A stretch of DNA of 64,000 nucleotides, from positions 9,040-73,039 of the forward strand of contig DATKAE010000110.1 in assembly GCA_035498405.1 (NCBI GenBank), written 5' to 3'. Positions 57,912-64,000 of the stretch are shown in pieces. This stretch comes from DATBFU01 sp035498405. GTDB lineage: Bacteria; Acidobacteriota; Thermoanaerobaculia; UBA5066; Gp7-AA6. The notes below the pieces were generated by a model. The model was given only the letters and a program-made list of their open reading frames with translations, was not told where the DNA came from and ran no database searches. The first letter of the stretch is position 1. Each line of letters starts with the position of its first letter. The translations under genes were made by a program, and so were the position numbers.

Positions 57912-58841
57912 TCAATTCGCCTTGCGATACACCAACTCGGCGATCGCCAGGTCCTCCACGCCGAGGCCCGTGAAATCGCAGACGATGATGTCGTTGGGAT
58001 CGATCGGCATTGGCGACCGGCAGAAGGCGCCGAGCTCGATCGCCATCGATTTTTCGTTGGGGGCGTGCTGCAGCTCGCCCAGCCGCTCGCACTGGGAAAG
58101 CGAGTCGACGAGCAGCAGCGACGCCTTCGCGAGGATCGCGGGATCGAGCTCCTGTTTGCCGTGCGAGTCCGAGCCGACGGCGCAGACGAGGGTGCCCGGG
58201 CGGATTTCCGCCGCCCGAAGGAGCGGCGCGCGCGACGGGGTGGCCGTGACGATGAGCCGAACCTCCTGGGCGACCGCGGCGGCCGAAGCGGCGGCGGACA
58301 CCTCGACGGCCGGCAAGAGCGAGGCGAGATCCCGCCGACAGGCCTCCACGTGGGCCGGTGTTCGGCCCCACAGCACCGCGCGACGCAAGGGAAGCACCTC
58401 GGCGTGAAGCACGGCCTGAAGCCGCGCCTGCACTCCGGTGCCGAGGATGCCGATGCTCTCGTCCCGGCGACGAAGCTCCCGGGAGGCCATCGCCGACACG
58501 GCCGCGGTCCGCACATCCGTCATCCAGCCGCCGTCCCGAAAGAAGGCGACCGGATCCCCCGTCGAGGCCGAAAGGAGCAGCATCATTCCGTTGCTCGTGG
58601 GGGCGCCCTCGGGAGTCCGCGTCGGAAAAGTGCCGGCGGCCTTCAGCGCGAAGAATTCGCCTCCGCGCCGGTACGAGGACTTGATGTGCACCTCTCCGTC
58701 CATTTCGCCGACCGAAAGGTGCATCGGCATCGGCGTGTCGCACTCCCCGAGCGACTGGGCGATCACCGCCTCGCGCATCGCGCCGATGACCTCCGAGAAG
58801 ACGACGCTCTGTCGGATCTCATCGAGGTGGAAGGTGCGCAT
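57912..58841 (-). CDS. ornithine cyclodeaminase / mu-crystallin family protein
   Basis: 309 residues. The NAD(P) site is IGILGTGVQARLQ, with upstream TDVRTAAVSAMA; the C-terminal IVCDFTGLGVEDLAIAE is standard. Relatives include ornithine cyclodeaminase, EutC of ectoine breakdown and the iminosuccinate reductase BhcD. Its partner upstream is a PLP dehydratase, which recalls EutB-EutC or BhcB-BhcD pairs. The ATG shares one base with the dehydratase stop. Confidence 0.85.
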   Translation of the reverse strand: MRTFHLDEIRQSVVFSEVIGAMREAVIAQSLGECDTPMPMHLSVGEMDGEVHIKSSYRRGGEFFALKAAGTFPTRTPEGAPTSNGMMLLLSASTGDPVAFFRDGGWMTDVRTAAVSAMASRELRRRDESIGILGTGVQARLQAVLHAEVLPLRRAVLWGRTPAHVEACRRDLASLLPAVEVSAAASAAAVAQEVRLIVTATPSRAPLLRAAEIRPGTLVCAVGSDSHGKQELDPAILAKASLLLVDSLSQCERLGELQHAPNEKSMAIELGAFCRSPMPIDPNDIIVCDFTGLGVEDLAIAELVYRKAN

Positions 58842-59797
58842 CAGCGGAGGATCCTCCGGAGCGTCTCGATGCTGACGTTTCGGCCCGATAGCACGAGAAC
58901 GGTCGGCGACTCGAGTCGCCCCGCCCTTCGCGTCAGGCAAGCCGCCACCGTGACCGCGGCGGAAGGCTCGACGAGATACTGGTGCTCGGCCAGCATCCAC
59001 CGCACGGATTCCCCGATCTCCTCCTCGGAGCAAAGCGCCACTCCATCGGTCCGCGAGTGAAGCAGATCGAACGGCAGCCGCCCGATTCCGCCCTCGATCC
59101 CGCCCGCCACGGTCTCGATCGGAGGCAGCTTGGTAACGGCCTCTCCCCGATCGAGCGAGAGCTTGAGACCCGGCGAGAGCTCGTGCTGGCATCCGATGAG
59201 GCGTGAGCCCGGCAGTCGATCTTTGGCATAGAAGGCAAAGCCGGCGGCAAGGCCCCCTCCTCCGACCGGCAACACGAAAGTCTGCGCCGCGGGCACGTCT
59301 TCCAGGACCTCGACGGCGAGCGATCCGCCGTTTCCGGCCATCACCGCCTCGTCGTCGAAGGCCGAGACGAAGAGCCGACCGCTCTTGGCGGCCTCCTCTC
59401 TCGCCAGCTCCTCGGTGTCGTCGTAGCCCGGGAATTCCGACCGCACGACTTCGGCGCCCAGGATGAGCATCCCGCGGTACTTCGATTCATCGACGGTCTT
59501 GGGCACGTAGATCCGGGCCGGCACCGAAAGAAGCCGCGAGACATAGGCGACCGCCTTGCCGTGGTTGCCCGCGGAGGCGGTCACGACGCCTCGGCGCCGG
59601 TCCTCCTCCGACAGTTCCGACAGGCGGACGAAGGCGCCGCGGACCTTGAAGGAGCCGGTGATCTGAAGGGATTCGAGCTTCAGCCAGACCGGCACGCCGG
59701 CGATCTCGGAAAGCTGGCGCGACGGCTCGACCGGGGTCCGCCGGACTCGGCCCTTCAGGAACTCGGCGGCCGCGCGGATTCGCTCTATCGTCAGCAT
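58841..59797 (-). CDS. PLP-dependent threonine/serine dehydratase-like enzyme (fold type II)
   Basis: 318 residues. The PLP lysine is Lys51 in TGSFKVRGA; SAGNHGKAVAY is the substrate loop and LPVGGGGLAAG binds the phosphate. There is no C-terminal ACT domain, so it is the short, non-allosteric type. Relatives are catabolic threonine/serine dehydratase, EutB and hydroxyaspartate dehydratase. The partner cyclodeaminase family enzyme suggests a beta-hydroxyaspartate or ectoine-like substrate, but none of the other pathway genes is here. Confidence 0.88.
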   Translation of the reverse strand: MLTIERIRAAAEFLKGRVRRTPVEPSRQLSEIAGVPVWLKLESLQITGSFKVRGAFVRLSELSEEDRRRGVVTASAGNHGKAVAYVSRLLSVPARIYVPKTVDESKYRGMLILGAEVVRSEFPGYDDTEELAREEAAKSGRLFVSAFDDEAVMAGNGGSLAVEVLEDVPAAQTFVLPVGGGGLAAGFAFYAKDRLPGSRLIGCQHELSPGLKLSLDRGEAVTKLPPIETVAGGIEGGIGRLPFDLLHSRTDGVALCSEEEIGESVRWMLAEHQYLVEPSAAVTVAACLTRRAGRLESPTVLVLSGRNVSIETLRRILR

Positions 59798-60013
59798 CGG
59801 GCTCGCTCCGACGCAAACGCGGACCCCGGAGAGCTCGACAGAATGAACCTCCCGCCTTCACCGGTGCGTATACCACCGCACGGGCTCGGTGGCGCCGATG
59901 AAATCAACAGTCCGCACCGAAATACATCCCGCCGAAATGCCGGCCGAGAACCGCGAACGATCGAGCAGGACACCGGATCGGACGTGAGAACCGGGCAAGA
60001 GGGAGGAGCAAGG

Positions 60014-60271
60014 ATGGCGACAACCTGTGGACACACGAGTCAGATCCGCGACGTCCAGCCGAGCGCCCAGGGGTGCGAGGACTGCCTCAAGATCGGAGAC
60101 CGCTGGGTGCACCTGCGCCTGTGTCTGACCTGCGGCCACGTCGGCTGCTGCGACTCGTCGAAGAACAAGCACGCCCGGGCTCACTTCAAAACCGTGAAGC
60201 ACCCGATCGTCCAGTCCTTCCAGCCCGGCGAAGACTGGAGATGGTGCTACGTGGACGAGATCTATCTCTGA
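60014..60271 (+). CDS. UBP-type zinc-finger protein
   Basis: 85 residues, essentially a single ZnF-UBP domain. Ligand candidates are Cys5/His7, Cys21/Cys24, Cys37/Cys40, Cys45 and His57/His63 in the pattern GCEDCLKIGD then LCLTCGHVGCCDSS. Bacterial versions are stand-alone; in eukaryotes the fold binds ubiquitin C-termini. Bacterial role unknown. ATG follows GGGAGGAGCAAGG, strong. Confidence 0.9.
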   Translation: MATTCGHTSQIRDVQPSAQGCEDCLKIGDRWVHLRLCLTCGHVGCCDSSKNKHARAHFKTVKHPIVQSFQPGEDWRWCYVDEIYL

Positions 60272-60315
60272 GAAGGGAAGGGCGGCGCCGCTAGAATAGC
60301 GCCGCGAGGAGACAA

Positions 60316-61200
60316 ATGTTCCCCCTTCTCATCGTGTTAGGTCTCGTCTTCCGCGGTGCAGGCTCACCGCAGACAACTCCCACGGCGGCCGCGACCCCGG
60401 CGGCCGATCCCGTCCTGGTCGGCGCCGGCGACATCGCGTCCTGCGACAGCGATGGGGACGAGAAGACCGCGGCTCTCCTCGATCGAATCGAAGGGACGGT
60501 CTTCACGCTCGGCGACAACGTCTATGGCAGGGGCACGCTGGCGGAGTTTACGAACTGCTACGCCCCGAGCTGGGGAAGACACCGCTCGCGCACCCGGCCG
60601 GCGGCCGGCAACCACGACTACCGAACGCCGGGCGCGGCCGCGTACTTCACCTACTTCGGCGCCGCCGCGGGCGATCCCGCCAAGGGGTACTACAGCTATG
60701 ACCTCGGAGCCTGGCACATCGTGGTCTTAAACAGCAATTGCGCGGAGGTGGGCGGCTGCGCGAAGGGCTCGCCGCAGGAGAAGTGGCTTCGGGAAGACCT
60801 CCTCGCGCACGCGGTCCCTTGCACCGCCGCCCTGTGGCACCATCCCCGGTTCTCCTCGGCCGATCACGGCGACGATTTGGAAATGGCCGACATCTGGCGC
60901 ACGCTCTACGAGCTCGACGTCGACGTCACGCTTTCCGGGCACGACCACGACTACGAGCGATTCGCGCCCCTGGATGCCGAGGGACGGCCCGACCCGCGGC
61001 GCGGGATCCGCTCCTTCGTCGTCGGCACCGGAGGCAAATCGCACTACGACTTCAAGAGGATTCACCCGACGAGCGAGGTCCGAAACAACGACACCTACGG
61101 CGTCCTCAAGCTGACGCTCCATCCGTCCTCCTACGACTGGGAGTTCGTTCCGGTGGAGGGGCGAACCTTCCGGGACTCGGGCACCGCCTCCTGTCACTGA
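60316..61200 (+). CDS. secreted metallophosphoesterase (purple acid phosphatase-like)
   Basis: 294 residues with a short hydrophobic N-terminus. The metal motifs are GDIAS, LGDNVYG, AGNHDYR, LWHHPRF and SGHDHDYER, the complete calcineurin-type set. Probably an exported phosphatase. Follows the zinc-finger gene by 44 bases and precedes a DUF4440-like gene on the same strand. Confidence 0.9.
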   Translation: MFPLLIVLGLVFRGAGSPQTTPTAAATPAADPVLVGAGDIASCDSDGDEKTAALLDRIEGTVFTLGDNVYGRGTLAEFTNCYAPSWGRHRSRTRPAAGNHDYRTPGAAAYFTYFGAAAGDPAKGYYSYDLGAWHIVVLNSNCAEVGGCAKGSPQEKWLREDLLAHAVPCTAALWHHPRFSSADHGDDLEMADIWRTLYELDVDVTLSGHDHDYERFAPLDAEGRPDPRRGIRSFVVGTGGKSHYDFKRIHPTSEVRNNDTYGVLKLTLHPSSYDWEFVPVEGRTFRDSGTASCH

Positions 61201-61239
61201 ACTTCCGCCGTCGTCAACATCGAAAGAGGAGAACCGCCG

Positions 61240-61698
61240 ATGAATCCTCGCCGCTTTCTCGCTGCGCTCATCCTTCTCGCTCTCGTGCTGACGCCGGCCG
61301 CCGCACTCGCCGCCGATACGGGCAAGGAGCTCGAGGACCTCGAGCGAAGGCTCGTGGCTGCGATCGCCGCGGGGGACCTTGCGACCTACGACCGGATCGT
61401 GGCCGACGACTACGTGGCATTTCAGGCGTCGGGAAGCGAGTCCACCAAGGCCGAAATCCTGGCCTCGTACCGCTCGGGCTCGCTCCACTACACGGGACTC
61501 GAGATCTTCGACGTCCGGGGTCGAATCTTCGGCGACACGGCGGTCGTCAGCGCGAAGACCAAGGGGATGCGGCGCGAGGGCGACCACGACGTTCCAAACC
61601 GAGTCCGTTACATCCGCGTGTACGCGAAGCGAGATGGCCGCTGGCGCGCCGTCACTCAGATGTCGGCGCTCTTGCCCGAGGAGAAGCAGACGCCCTGA
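61240..61698 (+). CDS. secreted DUF4440 / SnoaL-like (NTF2-fold) protein
   Basis: 152 residues with signal peptide ending ALAAD (about 26). The NTF2-like core has LERRLVAAIAAGDLATYDRI, then VADDYVAFQASG and the late WRAVTQMS. Possible catalytic or binding pocket; no known substrate. AAGAGGAG precedes the ATG. Confidence 0.82.
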   Translation: MNPRRFLAALILLALVLTPAAALAADTGKELEDLERRLVAAIAAGDLATYDRIVADDYVAFQASGSESTKAEILASYRSGSLHYTGLEIFDVRGRIFGDTAVVSAKTKGMRREGDHDVPNRVRYIRVYAKRDGRWRAVTQMSALLPEEKQTP

Positions 61699-61732
61699 CG
61701 CGACGGCACTCCCGAGAGGCCTCGCGCTCCGA

Positions 61733-62287
61733 TTAGCGAGGCGAGGCGTGCGTGACTTCCGTCGAATCTCCCGTTCGGTGCTCCCGGATCTGAAACCGCA
61801 GGAAGTCGTGGATGGCCGCGAGCGCTTGCGGATTCTTCGTCGAAATCACGACGCGGCCTCCCTGCGGTGTCGACTCGAACTGATACCGAATCTGGCTCCT
61901 CAGCTGCTTGAGGACGGGTACCCCTGGGGGAACCTGGTCGTGGATGAGCATCGGAGCCTCGAAGTCGCCCTCGGAGAACATCTTTGCGATGTGGCGCAGG
62001 TGGGCGCGAATCTGATCCCGGCTCTCCGTGTCGTCCGGATCCTTCGCATCGGCCTCGATGGATCCGCCGGACGGCGTCAAGCGAAAGTGGTGACTCGTCT
62101 TCTCGTGCGCGAATCCCATGACCTGGTCCCCGCGCGAGTCGACGCCCTCGTCCTGGGTCGAGTGCATCGCACAGCCCGGCGCTGGAGTCGGCGTGCCGCC
62201 CGGACCATCGGCCGAGACGGCCGCCAGACCGGCGCACGCGACCGCCGCTCCGCCGAGAATCGCCAGAATCGTTCGAGTGATTCTCAC
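61733..62287 (-). CDS. secreted conserved hypothetical protein coupled to MerR regulator
   Basis: 184 residues. A signal segment (ILAILGGAAVACAGLAAVSA) is followed by VMGFAHEKTSHHFRL, SGGSIEADAKDPDD, QIRAHLRHIAKMFSEGDF and a closing AIHDFLRFQIREHRTGD. I recall similar proteins in many bacteria, some misannotated, but know no function. The His-rich KTSHHF segment may bind metal. GTG start overlaps the MerR stop, so it is a likely regulated target. Confidence 0.75.
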   Translation of the reverse strand: MRITRTILAILGGAAVACAGLAAVSADGPGGTPTPAPGCAMHSTQDEGVDSRGDQVMGFAHEKTSHHFRLTPSGGSIEADAKDPDDTESRDQIRAHLRHIAKMFSEGDFEAPMLIHDQVPPGVPVLKQLRSQIRYQFESTPQGGRVVISTKNPQALAAIHDFLRFQIREHRTGDSTEVTHASPR

Positions 62288-62790
62288 TTCTTCTCCTTCC
62301 TTGCCCGGGGCGGGACTCCTTGGACCCGGCGTCGTCGAGGGATTTCTGCGATCCGGTTCCCATTGGAGAAGGCCTCGAGCAGGTGCGCCGGCTCGCCTGG
62401 CGAAATCCCTTCCAGGCGCTCGTCCCATTCGGAAAGTGTCCTTGCGAGCTCGTCGCGAAGCCTCTCGAGCTCGCCCAGACGCGTCGTGAGCTCCTCGAGC
62501 TTGAGCGCGGCGAGGCGTCGAACCTCCCGGCAGGGAAACACCCCTCGCTCCCGAGCGCGCAGGACCCGCCCAAGCTCTTCCAAGGTGAACCCCACATCCA
62601 TGGCGCGGCGAACCAGCCGTAGCCGCTCGATCGATTCCAGCGGATACCGCCGATAGCCGTTCGAAGCGCGCGTTGGCCGCGCGAGGACTCCGACCCTCTC
62701 GTAATGGCGCAGCGTGTCCGGGGAGACGCCCGCGATCCGAGCGAGCTTGCCCGAGTGGAGGAAGGCCGGCGGCGCTTCGTCCCGCTTCAC
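62284..62790 (-). CDS. MerR-family transcriptional regulator
   Basis: 168 residues. The N-terminal winged helix is SGKLARIAGVSPDTLRHYER followed by NGYRRYP, then a long dimerisation helix (KLEELTTRLGELERLRDEL). A single Cys lies in VFPCREVRR. The heavy-metal MerR form often has such a Cys, but the metal is unknown. GTG at 62788-62790 is the start; an upstream start would cover the promoter. The promoter at 62799-62829 implies control of this gene and the coupled secreted protein. Confidence 0.9.
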   Translation of the reverse strand: MKRDEAPPAFLHSGKLARIAGVSPDTLRHYERVGVLARPTRASNGYRRYPLESIERLRLVRRAMDVGFTLEELGRVLRARERGVFPCREVRRLAALKLEELTTRLGELERLRDELARTLSEWDERLEGISPGEPAHLLEAFSNGNRIAEIPRRRRVQGVPPRARKEKK

Positions 62791-62798
62791 GTCCGCGA

Positions 62799-62829
62799 GT
62801 CTAAAGCCTAGAAGCGATTCCAGGGTCAA
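62799..62829 (-). promoter_or_regulatory. MerR-type promoter with long spacer and inverted repeat
   Basis: On the minus strand a TTGACC -35 (62829-62824) and a TTTAGA/TTAGAC -10 (about 62805-62799) are separated by 18-19 bases. The spacer holds an imperfect dyad, CCTGGAA and TTCTAGG. This is the standard distorted promoter of MerR regulators, which repress and activate from the same site. The start codon lies only about 9 bases downstream, so the transcript would be almost leaderless. Confidence 0.75.
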
Positions 62830-62907
62830 GCAAGAAAACCCGCGCGAAAGGGCCGCCATTGCGGCCGGTACATCGGGCGGTCTGGCAATCTCCTAGAATC
62901 TCGATCC

Positions 62908-63669
62908 GTGCTCGCTTCCCGCTGGGTGGCCGCTCCCCTGTCGGCCTTGGTCTGGGCGAGTTACGTCGTCATCGTGATCCTCTGGACGCCGCTCGTTCTG
63001 GGGTTCCGCGCGCTCACCTTCCCGTGGGACCGGGACCGCCGCCGCGTCGGCCGCCTCTTCCACAGCTCCGCGGTGGCCGCGGGCAACCTGACTCCCTTCT
63101 GGACCTTCCGGATCGAGGGGGCCACCTCCATCGACCCGCGCAAGCCCCATGTCTTCGTCGCCAACCACAGCTCCTTCACCGACGTGTTTCTCGTCGCCCG
63201 GCTCCCGTGGGAGATGAAGTGGCTTTCGAAGAAGTCGATCTTTTCGATCCCCTTGCTCGGCTGGCAGCTGCGGGTCTCGGGCGATGTACCAATCGTGCGC
63301 GGCGACAAGGAGAGCGCGCGAGAGGCGATGGCGCAAATGCGTCGGATTCTGGAAAGCGGGGTCTCCGTCATCCTTTTCCCAGAGGGAACTCGCAGCGTCG
63401 ACGGATCGCTCGGGCCGTTTCGGGATGGCGCCTTCCGTCTGGCCATCGAGGCCGGGGTCGATGTCGTGCCGCTCGCGATCGCAGGCGCGGCCCGGTCCCT
63501 GCCGAAGCGGTCCCTCGTCTTCCGCCCCTCGACCGCGACACTGAAGGTTCTACCGCCGCTGTCGACGGCCGGACTCTCCCCTAGCGACGCCCGGCGCCTC
63601 GGGTCCACGGTCCGCGAGCAGATCGAGCAGGCGATCCGGTCGGCTCAGGCAGCGACGCCCGCAGCCTAG
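62908..63669 (+). CDS. 1-acyl-sn-glycerol-3-phosphate acyltransferase (PlsC-like)
   Basis: 253 residues. An N-terminal membrane segment (ALVWASYVVIVILWTPLVLG) is followed by the acyltransferase HX4D box NHSSFTD, then GDVPIVRGD and the FPEGTRS substrate motif. It acylates lysophosphatidate-type acceptors in membrane lipid synthesis. GTG at 62908. Divergent from the MerR gene, with 117 bases between the two start codons. Confidence 0.9.
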   Translation: MLASRWVAAPLSALVWASYVVIVILWTPLVLGFRALTFPWDRDRRRVGRLFHSSAVAAGNLTPFWTFRIEGATSIDPRKPHVFVANHSSFTDVFLVARLPWEMKWLSKKSIFSIPLLGWQLRVSGDVPIVRGDKESAREAMAQMRRILESGVSVILFPEGTRSVDGSLGPFRDGAFRLAIEAGVDVVPLAIAGAARSLPKRSLVFRPSTATLKVLPPLSTAGLSPSDARRLGSTVREQIEQAIRSAQAATPAA

Positions 63670-63692
63670 TCACCGCAGGATCGGGGTGGCAT

Positions 63693-64000
63693 CTATCCAT
63701 AGATCCGGCTAGCGACCTCGTAGTACACAGCGTTCGACACGAGACAAAACACGGCTGCCGCTCCGATCAGCGGTGCGCGCCAACGAGCCTTGACTCGGAA
63801 CAGGTCGTTCGCGGCCACCGCCAGCCAGGGAAACCAGCTCCAGAAGTACCACCCTCCGACCCCTCCCCAGGTTCCCCAGTACTTTCGGTTGGCCATCGCG
63901 AAAACGGCCCACCCGACGAACGCCGTCAACCCGCCGCTCAGGTGCGCGAGTGCGAGGTCCGGCGCGCCATTCCAGCGCGCCGCCGCGATCCACAGCACCG
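63693..64000 (-). CDS. polytopic membrane protein, N-terminal part outside window
   Basis: Only the C-terminal ~102 residues are visible, with three hydrophobic helices (around ALAHLSGGLTAFVGWAVF, YFWSWFPWLAVAAN and GAAAVFCLVSNAVYYEV) and basic loops between. The stop TAG is at 63693-63695. The visible GTG near the right edge is probably internal. Family not recognisable from this part. Confidence 0.65.
   Translation of the reverse strand, partial: VLWIAAARWNGAPDLALAHLSGGLTAFVGWAVFAMANRKYWGTWGGVGGWYFWSWFPWLAVAANDLFRVKARWRAPLIGAAAVFCLVSNAVYYEVASRIYG

Noticed and set aside
59798..60013. Extra small gene in the 216-base gap before the zinc-finger gene
   Set aside because: No frame has a ribosome site and a plausible protein; only weak inverted repeats are present.
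63691..63704. ATCTAT-CC-ATAGAT palindrome at the end of the right-edge gene
   Set aside because: Short arms, AT-rich, no T-run; could be chance, so not listed as a terminator.

Overview
The window is GC-rich, densely coding bacterial chromosome with about 50 protein genes. I see no rRNA, tRNA, CRISPR array or insertion sequence. The gene content points to an Acidobacteriota-like organism, perhaps near Thermoanaerobaculia. The pointers are a VWFA-related secreted protein, a VPS10/sortilin-type propeller protein, DUF4910/M28 secreted peptidases, secreted amidohydrolases, DUF2911 and DUF4412 proteins, and a decayed fragment of the TSDTGYFWFF-type C-terminal domain. This placement is inference from content, not phylogeny. 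Gene packing is extreme: at least 17 adjacent pairs share start and stop codons (ATGA, GTGA, TTGA, TGATG, and one CTGA), so translational coupling appears to be the rule.

Layout. 1-4585 (minus): a two-domain amidohydrolase, a second metal-free paralogue and a truncated EVE-domain gene. 4662-8531 (plus): DUF2911 protein, M28/DUF4910 peptidase and a class V PLP enzyme. 8539-11267 (minus): DUF2157 membrane protein and its partner. 11268-11720: the only long non-coding gap, holding a frameshifted gene remnant. 11721-15595 (plus): a pseudokinase, a VWFA-related protein and MurQ. 15592-19504 (minus): an unusual cassette of asparagine-synthetase-like, radical SAM and halogenase-like flavoprotein genes. 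19571-22877 (minus): AmpG-like permease, BadF/BadG sugar kinase and ChbG-like deacetylase; with MurQ this suggests cell-wall sugar recycling. 22959-26750 (plus): M20 amidohydrolase, SpeA arginine decarboxylase, RidA. 26767-28403 (minus): Amt and P-II. 28586-32569 (minus): M28 peptidase, then EgtD and EgtB for ergothioneine.

32706-39074 (plus): basic protein, PIG-L deacetylase, DUF4412 protein, and a patatin/outer-membrane-barrel protein. 39127-44093 (plus): an iron-type ABC importer with an SLC13/ArsB-type permease inserted in the operon. 44108-50108 (minus): soluble PQQ-type sugar dehydrogenase, DapB, and a seven-gene run led by an Lrp regulator. 50249-53713 (minus): cobalamin-dependent methionine synthase. 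53798-57872 (plus): VPS10-type propeller, HhH-GPD glycosylase and a YceI protein whose start codon appears to be ATC. 57912-59797 (minus): PLP dehydratase and ornithine cyclodeaminase-like pair. 60014-61698 (plus): UBP zinc finger, metallophosphoesterase, DUF4440-like protein. 61733-62790 (minus): MerR regulator with a classic long-spacer promoter plus its coupled partner. 62908-63669 (plus): acyltransferase. The right edge cuts a membrane protein.

The best candidate for an undescribed system is the 15592-19504 cassette. Three enzymes are translationally coupled, the amidotransferase is missing its glutaminase nucleophile, and no substrate peptide is visible.
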